Source: Candidatus Sumerlaeota bacterium (GTDB lineage Bacteria > Sumerlaeota > Sumerlaeia > Sumerlaeales > Sumerlaeaceae). Taken from it: 64,000 nt of DNA. Positions 52,934-63,576 of this stretch are shown in pieces (positions within the stretch are counted from its first letter, which is position 1; each line of letters starts with the position of its first letter). The DNA lies in the NCBI GenBank assembly GCA_017161655.1, contig JADFCV010000002.1, forward strand, positions 93,828 through 157,827, read 5' to 3'. A program made the position numbers and the translations under genes. The notes beneath the pieces were generated by a model that was not told the DNA's origin, made no database searches, and was given only the letters and a program-made list of their open reading frames with translations.

Positions 52934-55900
52934 CTATTTAGTTGCTCCGGCCTGCTGGTGATACTCCTGAAGACTTCGCAACGTCACACGTCGTGCTTTC
53001 ATCGCCTCGATCCCTTCAACCGCCGCCCTCGCTGCACTCACTGTCGTAATCAATGGAATTCCTCGTGACACAACGAGTGTGCGAATCGCTTTTTCATCTG
53101 GTCGTCCTTGCGGCCCGGAAAAGGTATTGATGACGAGCCGGATTTGACCGTTGATCACGTAGTCGATGACGTTCGGACGCCCTTCCTTGATTTTGTTCAG
53201 TGGGGCAGCAGCGATACCGTGCTTCTGCAGAAAACGATGAGTTCCTTCTGTCGCGTATAGGTGAAAGCCGAGTTCGACGAGTTTCTGGGCGACGGGTAAG
53301 AACTTCGGTTTGTCTTCATCGTTTATGGAGATGAATACCCCACCACTCAAAGGAAGGGCGCTCCCCGCTGCAGCCTGTGATTTGGCAAAGGCTAGTCCCG
53401 GATCCGGATCAATTCCCATGACCTCTCCCGTCGAACGCATCTCCGGACCGAGACGAATTTCACACCCCGGGAATTTGCTAAACGGCAGCACCGCTTCTTT
53501 CACTGAAAAGTAAGGAACGTGCGGTTCTTCGATGAACCCAAGCTCGTCGAGGGTCTTGCCGACCATACACAGCGCCGCGTATTGTGCGATGGGATGGCCT
53601 ACTGATTTCGATACATAAGGCACAGTCCGACTTGCACGCGGATTGACCTCTAGCACGTAAACGACTTCGTCTTTCACCGCGTACTGAATGTTCATCAAGC
53701 CACAAACTTCGAGACTCTCCCCGAGTGCTTGCGTGTAGCGGCGAATGGTATTCAAAACATTATCGCTCAACGTCCGGGTTGGAATCACACACGCGCTGTC
53801 GCCCGAGTGGATGCCAGCCTCCTCAATGTGCTCCATGATGGCTGCAATCACGCAACGCCCAGCCACCTTCCCCTCAGATGTGCGTCGAAAGTCGCAGACA
53901 GCATCCACATCAACCTCAATTGCGCCGTCGAGGAATTTGTCCACCAACACTGGATGTTCCGGCGACACATCGAGAGCAATCCGCATGTAGTCGCGCAATT
54001 GTCGCTCAGTATAAACAACCTCCATTGCACGACCGCCCAGGACATAGCTGGGACGCACCATAACGGGGAATCCTATCTTCAGCGCGAGATCACGCACCTC
54101 CTTGAAGCTACGCCCGCTACCGTGCGCTGGTGCTGGAATCCCTAACTTATCGAGCAGAGCGCCGAAGCGTTTCCTGTCTTCGGCAAGATCGATCGAGTCC
54201 ACCGACGTCCCGAGAATTCGGGTCGGCAATCCCTTTCGTTGAATATAGGTTTCGATAGCATGCGCCAGCTTTAGCGGCGTTTGACCGCCAAATTGCACAA
54301 TGATCCCCACCACCTCACCAGCTGCGCACTCGTTCTCGATAATGTTGAGGACATCCTCGGCAGTCAGCGGCTCAAAGTAAAGGCGGTCAGCTGTGTCGTA
54401 GTCAGTGGACACCGTCTCTGGGTTTGAATTGACCATGATCGTTTCATAACCAGCAGCGCGCAATGCAAAGACTGCCTGGACGCAACAGTAGTCAAATTCA
54501 ATGCCCTGCCCAATACGGTTGGGGCCACCACCTAAAATGATAACTTTTTTTCTCCCACTCGGCAGTGCTTCATTTTGTTGACCGAGATTCACCTCTGCTT
54601 CGTATGTCGAGTAGAAGTAAGGCGTATACGCCTCAAATTCCCCACCACAGGTATCAACAGATTTGTACACGGGACGAACACCCAGTTCCAATCGCCTGTC
54701 CCGAATGTCCCATTCTGTGAACTGCCTTTTCCCTGTGGATGCGAGGAAAGCAATTTGCTTGTCGGAAAAGCCCAGTTGTTTGGCCTCGAGGAGAAAAGCG
54801 CGTTCCCGTTGCGCTTCGGCTGCGGAACACTTTGCTCCGGGTTTCTTGATCAACTTCTCGCGACCTGCAGCTGCGATTCGGTGCTCGAAGTCGCATATCT
54901 CCCGGATGTTCTCCAGGAACCACGGATCAATGTGCGTGTTCTGATAAACCTCCTCCACGCTCATCAGCGCGTTCTTGCTTTTCCCGGACTGTTTCTCCTC
55001 CATGCCGTCAATGGCTTCGGCACCGTAAACTTCCATCTTGCCTTTAGCGCCAGGCACGCGGCCACGCAACGCAGCACGGACCCAGAAAATGCGGTCCGGG
55101 TTTGGGTTTCGCAGGTGCCAGAGAAGCTCTGTCCGCGCATCATCCGCTGTTGGATCATAGTTGTGTTTTCCATCGCCTCCCAGACCGGCGCGCCCAATTT
55201 CCAGACCACGGATTCCCTTTTGCAGAGCTTCTTTGAAGGTGCGGCCGATGGCCATCGTTTCACCGACAGATTTCATCTGAGAACCGAGAATCGGCTCTGC
55301 CCCAGGAAATTTCTCGAACGCAAAACGAGGGATTTTTACGACACAGTAATCGATGGTTGGCTCAAAGCACGCAGGCGTCTTTTTTGTGATATCATTGGGA
55401 ATTTCATCCAGTCGATAGCCCGTTGCCAGTTTTGCCGCGATTTTTGCAATTGGGAAGCCAGTCGCTTTGCTGGCCAATGCGCTCGAGCGCGAGACCCGAG
55501 GGTTCATTTCAATCACAACACGACGCCCCGTTTTCGGATCCACCGCAAACTGTATGTTGCTGCCCCCTGTATCCACGCCGATTGCGCGGATAATCTTCAG
55601 CGCATCGTCACGCATGGCCTGGTATTCGCGGTCAGTAAGCGTCTGAATCGGGGCAACAGTGATCGAATCTCCTGTGTGCACCCCCATAGGATCGAGATTC
55701 TCGATCGAGCAAATGATCACGACATTGTCATGCATGTCGCGCATCACCTCGAGCTCGAATTCCTTCCACCCCAGCACGCATTCCTCGATCATAATTTCGT
55801 GAATAGGGGAGAGGCTTAGCCCACGTTGGGCGAGGACGTCGAACTCTTCCGAGTTGTACGCGATGCCCCCTCCTGTTCCACCCAGAGTGAACGATGGACG

Positions 55901-56437
55901 AATGATAATCGGAAACCCTATCTCGATGGAAGCTTCAAGCGCTTCGAACACCGCGCGCCGGATGTGCTCTTCGCGCCCACTCACAGCCTTGATGATAGCG
56001 CTTCGTGGCACATCAAGCCCAATATCCAGCATCGTTTGCTTAAAGCGCATCCGGTCCTCAGCTCGCTCGATGGCTTCTGCATTTGCTCCTATCAAGCGGC
56101 ATCCATATCGCTCCAGCACCCCTTGCCGTGCCAGTTCCATGGCGATGTTAAGGGCTGTTTGCCCACCCAGTGTTGGCAAAATCGCGTCAGGTCTTTCTCG
56201 CTCGATAATGCTTTCCACGACATCGGTTGTCAGAGGTTCAATATAGGTACGGTCGCCAAACCCCGGATCTGTCATGATGGTCGCGGGGTTGGAATTAACC
56301 AACACAACTTCATAGCCATTTTCTCGGAGAGCTTTGCATCCCTGAGTGCCAGAGTAGTCAAATTCACAGGCCTGCCCAATGACGATGGGGCCGCTACCGA
56401 TAATCAGTATTTTCTTCATGTCTTGCCGTTGCGCCAA
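52934..56437 (-). CDS. carB: Carbamoyl-phosphate synthase large subunit, with insertions
   Basis: A 1167-residue CarB, the large subunit that makes carbamoyl phosphate for pyrimidine and arginine synthesis. Two ATP-grasp halves are present: the first with [19 protein letters not shown], the second with [19 protein letters not shown]; the [18 protein letters not shown] block and the MGS-type C-terminal domain follow. It is about 90 residues longer than E. coli CarB (1073). Extra sequence lies at about residues 458-500 (rich in Gly, Lys and Glu) and 524-545, within the oligomerisation region between the halves. The start is TTG 56437, since residues 1-7 match family N-termini and AGAGGTG precedes it; ATG at 56419 is the alternative. 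carA is not adjacent. Confidence 0.95.
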   Translation of the reverse strand: MAQRQDMKKILIIGSGPIVIGQACEFDYSGTQGCKALRENGYEVVLVNSNPATIMTDPGFGDRTYIEPLTTDVVESIIERERPDAILPTLGGQTALNIAMELARQGVLERYGCRLIGANAEAIERAEDRMRFKQTMLDIGLDVPRSAIIKAVSGREEHIRRAVFEALEASIEIGFPIIIRPSFTLGGTGGGIAYNSEEFDVLAQRGLSLSPIHEIMIEECVLGWKEFELEVMRDMHDNVVIICSIENLDPMGVHTGDSITVAPIQTLTDREYQAMRDDALKIIRAIGVDTGGSNIQFAVDPKTGRRVVIEMNPRVSRSSALASKATGFPIAKIAAKLATGYRLDEIPNDITKKTPACFEPTIDYCVVKIPRFAFEKFPGAEPILGSQMKSVGETMAIGRTFKEALQKGIRGLEIGRAGLGGDGKHNYDPTADDARTELLWHLRNPNPDRIFWVRAALRGRVPGAKGKMEVYGAEAIDGMEEKQSGKSKNALMSVEEVYQNTHIDPWFLENIREICDFEHRIAAAGREKLIKKPGAKCSAAEAQRERAFLLEAKQLGFSDKQIAFLASTGKRQFTEWDIRDRRLELGVRPVYKSVDTCGGEFEAYTPYFYSTYEAEVNLGQQNEALPSGRKKVIILGGGPNRIGQGIEFDYCCVQAVFALRAAGYETIMVNSNPETVSTDYDTADRLYFEPLTAEDVLNIIENECAAGEVVGIIVQFGGQTPLKLAHAIETYIQRKGLPTRILGTSVDSIDLAEDRKRFGALLDKLGIPAPAHGSGRSFKEVRDLALKIGFPVMVRPSYVLGGRAMEVVYTERQLRDYMRIALDVSPEHPVLVDKFLDGAIEVDVDAVCDFRRTSEGKVAGRCVIAAIMEHIEEAGIHSGDSACVIPTRTLSDNVLNTIRRYTQALGESLEVCGLMNIQYAVKDEVVYVLEVNPRASRTVPYVSKSVGHPIAQYAALCMVGKTLDELGFIEEPHVPYFSVKEAVLPFSKFPGCEIRLGPEMRSTGEVMGIDPDPGLAFAKSQAAAGSALPLSGGVFISINDEDKPKFLPVAQKLVELGFHLYATEGTHRFLQKHGIAAAPLNKIKEGRPNVIDYVINGQIRLVINTFSGPQGRPDEKAIRTLVVSRGIPLITTVSAARAAVEGIEAMKARRVTLRSLQEYHQQAGATK

Positions 56438-56642
56438 AACCGCACCTCTTTTGCAATTTTACGCTTACTCAGCAAAGCCAACGCTAACTGCTGGGCACGC
56501 TGAATCAACTTCAAGCCTTTTCCTTACAAAACCGAGAGGGAGAAATCAGAGGGTTGGTCACGCTCAACACGTATCCACCATTCCTTACTTGAAGCTCGTT
56601 ACCACCGTAGCTTACTTTCATTGCCAACGTCAAAAGTGGGAC

Positions 56643-58262
56643 ATGTCTACCCTTATGAGCAATAGGACACAAAAATCGAAGGAGTCCGCTCGTCAGCGGC
56701 GTCTGCGCAGCGCACAACTAGTCTCGCGCATTGGTCAGGTCTTTGCGTCAAACAAGTCGCTCGACACCAGCCTTCTTGCGATCGTCAATCTCATAAGAAC
56801 CACTCTCGATCTTGAGCGATGCAGTGTTTTGTTGCTGAACCGCGAAAGGGGAATTCTCACTCTTGCCGCCGCCGCGGGCATTCCCGAAAAGTTCTGGGCA
56901 CAAGTCGAGATTCCTGTCGGAGAAGGCATCTCAGGACGTGTTGTTTTTGAACGCAAACCAGTCTTTGTTGAGGACATCTCGCAATCTGAATTTGCCCATG
57001 CCGCCCATCACGAACGCTATTCCACAAAATCCTTTATTTCTGTGCCAATCATGGTGAGCGGCGATGTCGTTGGAGTGCTCAATGCGAACAGCCGCTCTGA
57101 CGCCGACCCACTCGGGCGCGAGGAAATGGATCTCCTTGTGGCCATTGCTGGTTTCATAGGTCTCGGAATTTCCAACGCTCAGCTCTCCGAGCGGTGCGAG
57201 GAACGATCGAGCCTCTTTAGAGCAGCCATGGACGCAGTTCAGTGCGGTGCGATCATTGTTGATCGTGGGCTTGCGATTCAGCACATGAACAACGAAGCTT
57301 GCCGATGGCTGCGGCTGGGTGGGGAAGCCAAGTTTCTGGGGAAATCACTCCTCGACCTCTGGCCACAGCTCGAAGGCACAGAAACCTTCGGCAGATTACG
57401 TGAAGCGCTCGCGAACGGCCTTCGTTGTTCGTTGGTGGAAACACTGTCCTTTCCGACTGGGCTTACCGGCGAGGTCGAAGTTTTCCTGTCCCCCATGGTC
57501 GTGCGGGGTGACCAGCGCTTTGCCTTGCTTGCCTTCCACGATCTTGTGTCCAGCGCACAGGTGGACAGCTATAAATCGCAATTCCTTTCCCTTCTGGCGC
57601 ACGAGTTGTGTACGCCATCCGCAGCCCTTCAAGCTGCCAGCGACTTGCTATTAGGCTCGCTCAGCGACAGCCAGTGCTCTGACTGGGCAAAGCTGCTTCG
57701 TATTGTCTCCAGTAATTCCCGTCGCCTTCTCACCGTGGTGAATTCACTTCTCGACGTTTACGAGCTAGAGCGGGGGACTTTGGTACTCGACAAGCACGAT
57801 GTGCGGATAGACGAGCTGCTAGAGGAAGTTGTCAACCTTTTCGAGTCCGATGCCGAAAAGAAAAAAATCTCTATCCAGCTCTCCTCGCCTCCAATCCTTG
57901 CTCATGTGGACGGCCGCCGTTTCACTCAGATTATTAGTGCTATCGTCGATAACGCGATCAAATATTCGCCGCAGGCAACCACAGTGGAGGTCAAGGCTGT
58001 GGCAAATGATGCCCAGCAAACCTTTGACGTTTCGGTGCGCGATTATGGGCCGGGCTTGCCCGCTAATTCTGCCCTGCGCGACGCCATCCGCTTTCAGCCT
58101 GGGGAACCGCTTCCGACCCGTTCGAGCGGTGGCCTAGGAATAGGTCTCTACCTCGCGCGCGCTCTGGCAACGCTTCACGGTGGCGAGGTTGTTGTTCAAA
58201 ACGCCGAAGGCGGCGGCACACTCGTGATGGTGCGCATGCCGATGGGAAACCCCAGTTCTTGA
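56643..58262 (+). CDS. GAF-PAS histidine kinase, orphan
   Basis: A 539-residue sensor kinase without transmembrane helices. A GAF domain spans residues 38-182 (LLAIVNLIRTTLDLERC, FISVPIMVSGDVVGVLNANS), a PAS domain about 190-300, then HisKA with H320 in LLAHELCTPSAALQ and HATPase with DNAIKYSP (N box), DYGPGLP (G1) and SSGGLGIGLYLARALATLHGG (G2). The H box reads HELCTP where HELRTP is usual. No response regulator is adjacent, so its partner is unknown. The ATG 56643 start is chosen because upstream in-frame codons lie in the carB leader. Confidence 0.9.
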   Translation: MSTLMSNRTQKSKESARQRRLRSAQLVSRIGQVFASNKSLDTSLLAIVNLIRTTLDLERCSVLLLNRERGILTLAAAAGIPEKFWAQVEIPVGEGISGRVVFERKPVFVEDISQSEFAHAAHHERYSTKSFISVPIMVSGDVVGVLNANSRSDADPLGREEMDLLVAIAGFIGLGISNAQLSERCEERSSLFRAAMDAVQCGAIIVDRGLAIQHMNNEACRWLRLGGEAKFLGKSLLDLWPQLEGTETFGRLREALANGLRCSLVETLSFPTGLTGEVEVFLSPMVVRGDQRFALLAFHDLVSSAQVDSYKSQFLSLLAHELCTPSAALQAASDLLLGSLSDSQCSDWAKLLRIVSSNSRRLLTVVNSLLDVYELERGTLVLDKHDVRIDELLEEVVNLFESDAEKKKISIQLSSPPILAHVDGRRFTQIISAIVDNAIKYSPQATTVEVKAVANDAQQTFDVSVRDYGPGLPANSALRDAIRFQPGEPLPTRSSGGLGIGLYLARALATLHGGEVVVQNAEGGGTLVMVRMPMGNPSS

Positions 58263-58419
58263 TCAAGGACCAAGGAGCACTATTTGCTTGTCTGCACAGC
58301 CTTTTCTTCGCAAACACGAGAGTAATAGTGGCGTCATACTGGCGTGATTTTCGCTTGAAGGACAGTAGAATGCTCTGACCTGCACGGTCGGAGCTGGTGA
58401 GAACAAAGGAGAACCGCCG

Positions 58420-59373
58420 ATGAAAACGCGAGTACTTTGCGGCATGCTGTGGGTGCTGGGTGCCCTTCTTTTAGCGCCGAAAATTGTTGAGGCAGCGACG
58501 GTTGTCGAAGGAGCTGGTGCATACAAGCCTCATTCAGGCGAGCGCGAAGCTCCGGATGTGTCGTCACGCGTTGCCATTGTTCCCCGGCCCCTCGGTGGAG
58601 TTCTAAAAGTGGACATTAGCACGGACCGTTCGCGCTATCATATCGGCGACCCCATTCGCATCTATTTCAGCGTCAATCGCGACGCCTACGTCTTTATTTT
58701 CGATACGGACGCAGCAGGAGTCACCCACCAAATCTTCCCCAATTACTATGATCGCGATAATTACGTCCGTGCCGGACGGCGATATATGATTCCCGATCGT
58801 ACGTATGACCTCGAAGTTACGGGGCCACAGGGCGACGAAAAGCTGACCATTGTTGCCGTTGCGCAGGATTTCCCCTTCCTAAGGGAGTGGCACCAATACT
58901 CACGTCGAAATCCCTATCCTGCCTCACGTGATGGGGCTGCAGCTCTCATTAGGCGTATCGAAAGTTTCCGCACCGAGCCATCGGCGCGTGGTATCCGCCC
59001 GGTCCGTCCTGTGCCTCGTGAGAATTTCTGGGCTGAAGATTGGACAACTTTCTACGTGATGGGGAGCAACCGTGTGCCACCGCGTGAATACAAAGTTGCT
59101 CGTTATGGGCGCGTGGAAATCGATTCCACTCCGGACAACGCGCGCATCTACCTAGATGGCCAGTACTACGGCCGCACGCCGCAAATCATAGATCGAATCG
59201 AGGTTGGCTATCACAGCTTGCGTGTGGAGAAAAACGGGTACGAACCTTATCAGACCAATATCTACGTGCGACCGAACGACACGCGGCACATTGACATCTT
59301 TTTGAAGGAAACAAAGCCTCGGCCGTCTTACCGTTGGGAAGGAATTGGGTTCTTCCAGCGGCGTGGCGAGTAG
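58420..59373 (+). CDS. Secreted DUF4384-PEGA domain protein
   Basis: A 317-residue protein with a signal peptide (residues about 1-24). A DUF4384 domain follows (LKVDISTDRSRYHIGDPIRI, VNRDAYVFIFDTDAAGVTHQ, IFPNYYDRDNYV), then a PEGA domain near the C-terminus (VEIDSTPDNARIYLDGQYYG, GYHSLRVEKNGYEPYQTNIY). Both are beta-rich modules of cell-envelope or surface proteins. AAAGGAG eight bases before ATG supports the start. It ends 15 bases before murD, so the two may be co-transcribed. Confidence 0.85.
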   Translation: MKTRVLCGMLWVLGALLLAPKIVEAATVVEGAGAYKPHSGEREAPDVSSRVAIVPRPLGGVLKVDISTDRSRYHIGDPIRIYFSVNRDAYVFIFDTDAAGVTHQIFPNYYDRDNYVRAGRRYMIPDRTYDLEVTGPQGDEKLTIVAVAQDFPFLREWHQYSRRNPYPASRDGAAALIRRIESFRTEPSARGIRPVRPVPRENFWAEDWTTFYVMGSNRVPPREYKVARYGRVEIDSTPDNARIYLDGQYYGRTPQIIDRIEVGYHSLRVEKNGYEPYQTNIYVRPNDTRHIDIFLKETKPRPSYRWEGIGFFQRRGE

Positions 59374-59388
59374 GAGGCTCTCAAGACA

Positions 59389-60789
59389 ATGAAGCGTGAA
59401 GAAGTGCGCGGCCGCAAAGTTGCCGTTTTTGGTGCAGCGCGTAGCGGGATAGCCGTCGCCCGTCTGCTGAAGCGCGCGGGGGCGGAAGTCACTGTTGTCG
59501 ACGAGAAATCCGAGGAAGCAGCCGCTGACGTCGCGTTGCAGCTCAGGGACTTAGGAATCCCGGCTCGTTGGGGCTCCGACGAATGTGCGGAGGTGCTTAA
59601 GGCTGCCGAAATTGTCGTGAAAAGCCCTGGCGTCCCTCAAACGAATCCCCTTGTCGTCGCCGCTCGTCAGAATGGTGTCCGAATCATAAGTGAAGTCGAA
59701 GTGGCCGCGACTTTCCTCCCCGAGCGTAGTAAGCTCGTAGCAATCACGGGCACAAACGGAAAAACAACCACCACGGCCTGGATTGCGCATCTCCTCGCCG
59801 AAGCAGGCTTTCCTTCCGTCGCATGTGGAAATATCGGACGCGCATTCTCCGATGCTGTTCTTGAGGCGTGGGAAAGCTCTTCCTCCCCCTTACCGTCCAT
59901 CTTCGTTGCCGAAATCAGCAGTTTCCAATTAGAGGACATAGAGGAATTTCATCCCAACGTTGCTGTGCTCACGAATTTGGCCCCGGACCACCTGGACCGG
60001 TACCAGAACTATGGCGAGTATGTTGCGGCAAAAGAAAACCTTCTTCGCAACATGCAGCCAACGGATGCCTTCGTGTGGAACTATGACAATGCAGACAGCG
60101 CGACTTTTGCTCCCGGCGTTCGGGTGCGCCGGTATCCTTTTTCTGCCCGATCAAAGCCGGCAAGCGCCGGCGCTGGAGTAGAAGGGGAGTGGTTGGTCCT
60201 CGAGACCGAAGACACCGGGATTGTGCGTTTGCTTCGGAAAGACGAGCTCCCTTTGGTCGGGACACACAACGTCGAGAACGCTTTGGCAGCAGCCCTTGCC
60301 GCTGTTCTGGGGGGGGCGTCTATCGAGGCTATTCGGGACGGTCTTCGCTCCTTTCGCGGCGTCGAGCATCGCATTGAATTTTGCGGGGAACGCAAAGGCG
60401 TGCGCTTCTATAACGATTCCAAAGCCACGAATCTCGATTCCCTTGAAAAAGCCCTCTGCAGCTTTTCGGTTCCCATTGTGCTCATTGCAGGCGGACGCGA
60501 CAAAAAGAGTGATTACGAGTCGCTGACTTCACTTGTGCGGGAGAAAGTCAAGGCGCTGATCACCCTTGGCGAAGCTGCTCCGCTCATTGAAAACGCGTGG
60601 AGCCGCTGGGTTCCCACGGAGCGTGCGCGCACCATGGAAGACGCTGTGCAGCGCGCTGCGCAGCTCGCCGAAGAGGGAGATGTCGTGCTGCTATCCCCAG
60701 CGTGTGCCAGCTACGACATGTATCGTAATTTCGAGGAGCGTGGGCGCCATTTTAAGGATTGTGTGCGCAAAGTATTGGAAAAATCCTGA
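59389..60789 (+). CDS. murD: UDP-N-acetylmuramoyl-L-alanine--D-glutamate ligase
   Basis: A 466-residue Mur ligase that adds D-Glu to UDP-MurNAc-L-Ala in the cytoplasm. It shows the N-terminal Rossmann domain VAVFGAARSGIAVARLLKRA, the ATP site ITGTNGKTTTTAWIAHLL, EISSFQLEDIEEFHPNVAVL, NLAPDHLDRY, GTHNVENALAAALAA and FYNDSKATNLDSLEKAL. Length is usual. It is separate from any mur/fts cluster; its upstream neighbour is the DUF4384-PEGA protein. Confidence 0.95.
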   Translation: MKREEVRGRKVAVFGAARSGIAVARLLKRAGAEVTVVDEKSEEAAADVALQLRDLGIPARWGSDECAEVLKAAEIVVKSPGVPQTNPLVVAARQNGVRIISEVEVAATFLPERSKLVAITGTNGKTTTTAWIAHLLAEAGFPSVACGNIGRAFSDAVLEAWESSSSPLPSIFVAEISSFQLEDIEEFHPNVAVLTNLAPDHLDRYQNYGEYVAAKENLLRNMQPTDAFVWNYDNADSATFAPGVRVRRYPFSARSKPASAGAGVEGEWLVLETEDTGIVRLLRKDELPLVGTHNVENALAAALAAVLGGASIEAIRDGLRSFRGVEHRIEFCGERKGVRFYNDSKATNLDSLEKALCSFSVPIVLIAGGRDKKSDYESLTSLVREKVKALITLGEAAPLIENAWSRWVPTERARTMEDAVQRAAQLAEEGDVVLLSPACASYDMYRNFEERGRHFKDCVRKVLEKS

Positions 60790-61048
60790 CCGCTGAGCCT
60801 TCACCACCCTGCTTGTCCGTAGCCAGACGCGACTTTTCATTCAAACGTACATGAGTGCGTGCGGTTCTGATGCGGCGCAATCTCCGGCGCTTCCCCGCAC
60901 GTCGGAGCGCGTTAGCCACTTCCCAGATGTAGGCGCGATACCACGCCACGCTCAAAGATCGAAGTGTGTTCGCATCGCCCACAGAAGCGCGCGTTTCTCA
61001 ACCTGCTGCGAGTATCATAAGCGCCAGGCAGTCTTAAGAAATCGCCCA
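60790..61048. other. 259-base spacer between convergent murD and purH
   Basis: I see no gene, tRNA or strong terminator in this stretch between two convergent stops. Short possible ORFs overlap murD on the opposite strand and look like shadows. Confidence 0.4.
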
Positions 61049-62614
61049 TCAGTGGCGGAAGTGACGCATCCCCGTAAACACCATAATCAATCCCCGCTCG
61101 TCTGCTGCCTGTATCACCTCAGCATCTCGCACACTTCCGCCCGGCTGAATGATTGCCTTTATCCCAATGTCGGCCGCGCGATCAACATTATCGCGGAACG
61201 GGAAGAACGCATCACTTGCCATGTAGGCTCCCCGGACCGGGCTTTGCGCTTTCACGGCCGCGATATTCGTGGAATCAATACGACTCATCTGACCAGCCCC
61301 TATGCCAATCGTCGCATTGCGCGACGTGTATACGATGGCATTGGACTTCACAAATTTTGCCACTTTCCACGCGAATAGCAGCGCATCGAGGTCTTCTTCG
61401 GTTGGCTGGAGTTTGGTGACCACTCGCAGCTGATCCCGCGTGACCATGCCGGTATCACGTGTCTGCACCAGGACGCCACCGACCACGCTCTTCAGCATCC
61501 ATTGTTGCTCTATTGGCGTAAACGGTCCCGTGGCGAGAAGACGCAGATTTTTCTTCCTCCGAAGAATGTCCAGAGCCTCATCCGTAAACCCAGGAGCCAC
61601 AATCGCTTCAACGAAAAGGTCGGCCAGAGCATTTGCTGTCTCTGCATCGACCTCCCGATTAAACCCAATGACACCTCCGAAAGCACTCACAGGATCACAT
61701 GCACGCGCCGCCCGGAAAGCGTCGCTTAGCTTCTCTGCGCGTGCCACCCCGCAAGGATTATTGTGCTTGATGATAGCACAGCAAGGTTCTTCGAATGCCC
61801 GAACAATCTCTAGCGCCGAGTCCAAATCTATGATGTTGTTATATGAAAGCTCCTTGCCGTGTAGCTGCTTTGCCGTAGCCAGACTGGTCTCGCCGTGAGG
61901 ATTGTTTGCGTAAAAAGCAGCCTGCTGGTGGGGGTTCTCACCGTAGCGCAGATCCTGGAGCTTCGGTAGCGAGAGAACCAGTTGTTTGGGAAACTGCGAG
62001 AGTTGCTCCCCAGATGTGCTGCTAGCAACGCTATCAAGATAATTTGTTATCGATGCATCATAGGCGGCTGTTCGTTGAAATGCTTTGACCGCTAATCGTT
62101 GTCGGAGCAAAGCCGTCTCCTCACCTTCCTCCCGATCAAGCACGCCCAAAATTGTTCCGTAGTCTGCTTCGTCGCAGACTACGTAGACAGACGCGTGGTT
62201 TTTAGCTGCTGCACGAAGCAGAGCCACGCCGCCGATATCGATCTGTTCAATAGCCTCTGCCAACGAGATCTCGGGTATTGCGACTGTCTCTTCGAAGGGG
62301 TACAGGCTCACCACGACCAGGTCGATTGCCAGAATCCCCTCGCGGTGAAGTATGTCCATGTCTTCGGTCCTTTCGCGGCGCGCCAAGATCCCCGCGAAAA
62401 TCTTTGGATGGAGCGTCTTCACACGTCCGCCCAGAATTTCCGGCTGCCCCGTATAATCTGAGACACTTGCGGCTGGAATCCCGTTTTCCGTGAGTGTGCG
62501 CAAGGTCCCACCAGTCGAAAGGATTTTCACACCGTGCTGGACCAAAGCGCGGGCAAAATCAACAAGCCCATCTTTCCGATAAACGCTGATTAGTGCTGTT
62601 TCGATCCGTGCCAT
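61049..62614 (-). CDS. purH: Bifunctional AICAR transformylase/IMP cyclohydrolase
   Basis: A 521-residue PurH, which completes purine synthesis. The N-terminal IMP cyclohydrolase (MGS-like) part shows ALISVYRKDGLVDFARALVQ, STGGTLRTLTENG, EILGGRVKTLHPKIFAGILA. The C-terminal transformylase part has LRYGENPHQQAAFY, CCAIIKHNNPCGVA and GEN/KSNAIVYTSRNATIGIGAGQMSR-like segments near the end. I chose ATG 62614, seven codons into the longest frame, because the family begins here. It lies 63 bases after the flavoprotein-like gene and may be transcribed with the BMC genes. Confidence 0.95.
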   Translation of the reverse strand: MARIETALISVYRKDGLVDFARALVQHGVKILSTGGTLRTLTENGIPAASVSDYTGQPEILGGRVKTLHPKIFAGILARRERTEDMDILHREGILAIDLVVVSLYPFEETVAIPEISLAEAIEQIDIGGVALLRAAAKNHASVYVVCDEADYGTILGVLDREEGEETALLRQRLAVKAFQRTAAYDASITNYLDSVASSTSGEQLSQFPKQLVLSLPKLQDLRYGENPHQQAAFYANNPHGETSLATAKQLHGKELSYNNIIDLDSALEIVRAFEEPCCAIIKHNNPCGVARAEKLSDAFRAARACDPVSAFGGVIGFNREVDAETANALADLFVEAIVAPGFTDEALDILRRKKNLRLLATGPFTPIEQQWMLKSVVGGVLVQTRDTGMVTRDQLRVVTKLQPTEEDLDALLFAWKVAKFVKSNAIVYTSRNATIGIGAGQMSRIDSTNIAAVKAQSPVRGAYMASDAFFPFRDNVDRAADIGIKAIIQPGGSVRDAEVIQAADERGLIMVFTGMRHFRH

Positions 62615-62676
62615 GGCTCTGGAATTCGGGACCATAACACTCTGAACGCAATGAGAAAAAGAAGGGAAAGGACTTT

Positions 62677-63486
62677 TTACTGGCGGACGATTTCTAGACC
62701 AAGTCGTTGCGCATGGTCACGCGCTTCGTCGGTAATGATGGCATCGTCTGGCACAATCATCTGCTTGTGGCCCTGCGAAGCTGCTTTCCAAACATCCTCA
62801 CTTGTGACAAACATACGTCGCTTGTGCGGACGTGTCTTTGCCAACCGCTCAGGGGTTTCATTCACGGGCACATAAAACGCGCTATCAATGGCTCGCACGA
62901 GTTCCGTTGGGGACACGAAACGTACCCCCATCTCAGTAAGTCCGTGGTAGGCGTCCTCTGCCAGGCGACGCAATTTTGGGGGAGCGCTTGGCGGTGCCGA
63001 TGATTCGCGCAAAACAGCAGAATCCTCCGCCACAATCACAGGCTTTCCAGATTCCAAAAAAGCGCGAAGGATCACCGTCGGTTTGGAATCAAAAATCCCA
63101 GCTGACAGTTTCGCTGCGGCGTTTGAAGAAAGACAGGCAGCAATTGCAGCCTCGCCGCGTTTTGCCAGCGAGAGAAGTAGGCCCTCGGATGGGTGCGAAT
63201 GAACTTCCAGTCTCTTCGGCAGTCGAAGCGCTGCAAATCTTTCCCCAAAAAGGGCAGAAAAAGTCTCACTTAGCACACAGTCCATCTGGCAGCCGCGCTC
63301 TGCAAGTGCGGCCAATTGATCGAAAAGCGCATCACTCGGCCAACGGTTCCCACTAAAAACGATGACCAGGGTGTGTTCTCCAGGACTGCTAGCCGCTGAC
63401 CCAGCCCGATTTGCCAAGAACTCGGCCAGCACGCGCTCAACTTCCGCTTTTACGATGTCACGTAGATCTCCCACGCTCGAGAACAC
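62677..63486 (-). CDS. Flavoprotein-domain-like protein next to BMC shell gene
   Basis: A 269-residue soluble protein. VIVFSGNRWPSDALFDQLAA at the start of the domain and AAIAACLSSNAAAKLSAGIF, SKPTVILRAFLESGKPVIVA match the flavoprotein fold (phosphopantothenoylcysteine decarboxylase/UbiX type). Such proteins occur in microcompartment loci of several phyla with uncertain role. The C-terminal part (residues about 165-269) has VRFVSPTELVRAIDSAFYVP and RRMFVTSEDVWKAASQGHKQ, which I cannot assign. FMN binding is inferred, not shown. It sits between the BMC-H gene and purH on the same strand. Confidence 0.7.
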   Translation of the reverse strand: MFSSVGDLRDIVKAEVERVLAEFLANRAGSAASSPGEHTLVIVFSGNRWPSDALFDQLAALAERGCQMDCVLSETFSALFGERFAALRLPKRLEVHSHPSEGLLLSLAKRGEAAIAACLSSNAAAKLSAGIFDSKPTVILRAFLESGKPVIVAEDSAVLRESSAPPSAPPKLRRLAEDAYHGLTEMGVRFVSPTELVRAIDSAFYVPVNETPERLAKTRPHKRRMFVTSEDVWKAASQGHKQMIVPDDAIITDEARDHAQRLGLEIVRQ

Positions 63487-63576
63487 TCCTCAGCAGCGCA
63501 TCGTTCAATGATAGCAGCGGCCCGCCCATTTCACTGTGGACAGGCCGCCTGCCATCTATTCAAACCAATGCCTCAG

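Noticed and set aside
54575..55819. 414-codon open frame on the plus strand opposite carB
   Set aside because: carB on the minus strand is unmistakable over this whole interval; the long open frame is a shadow caused by codon bias and encodes no recognisable motif.
60752..60982. 76-codon minus-strand ORF between murD and purH
   Set aside because: It overlaps the end of murD, is rich in Arg and has no ribosome-binding site or recognisable domain.
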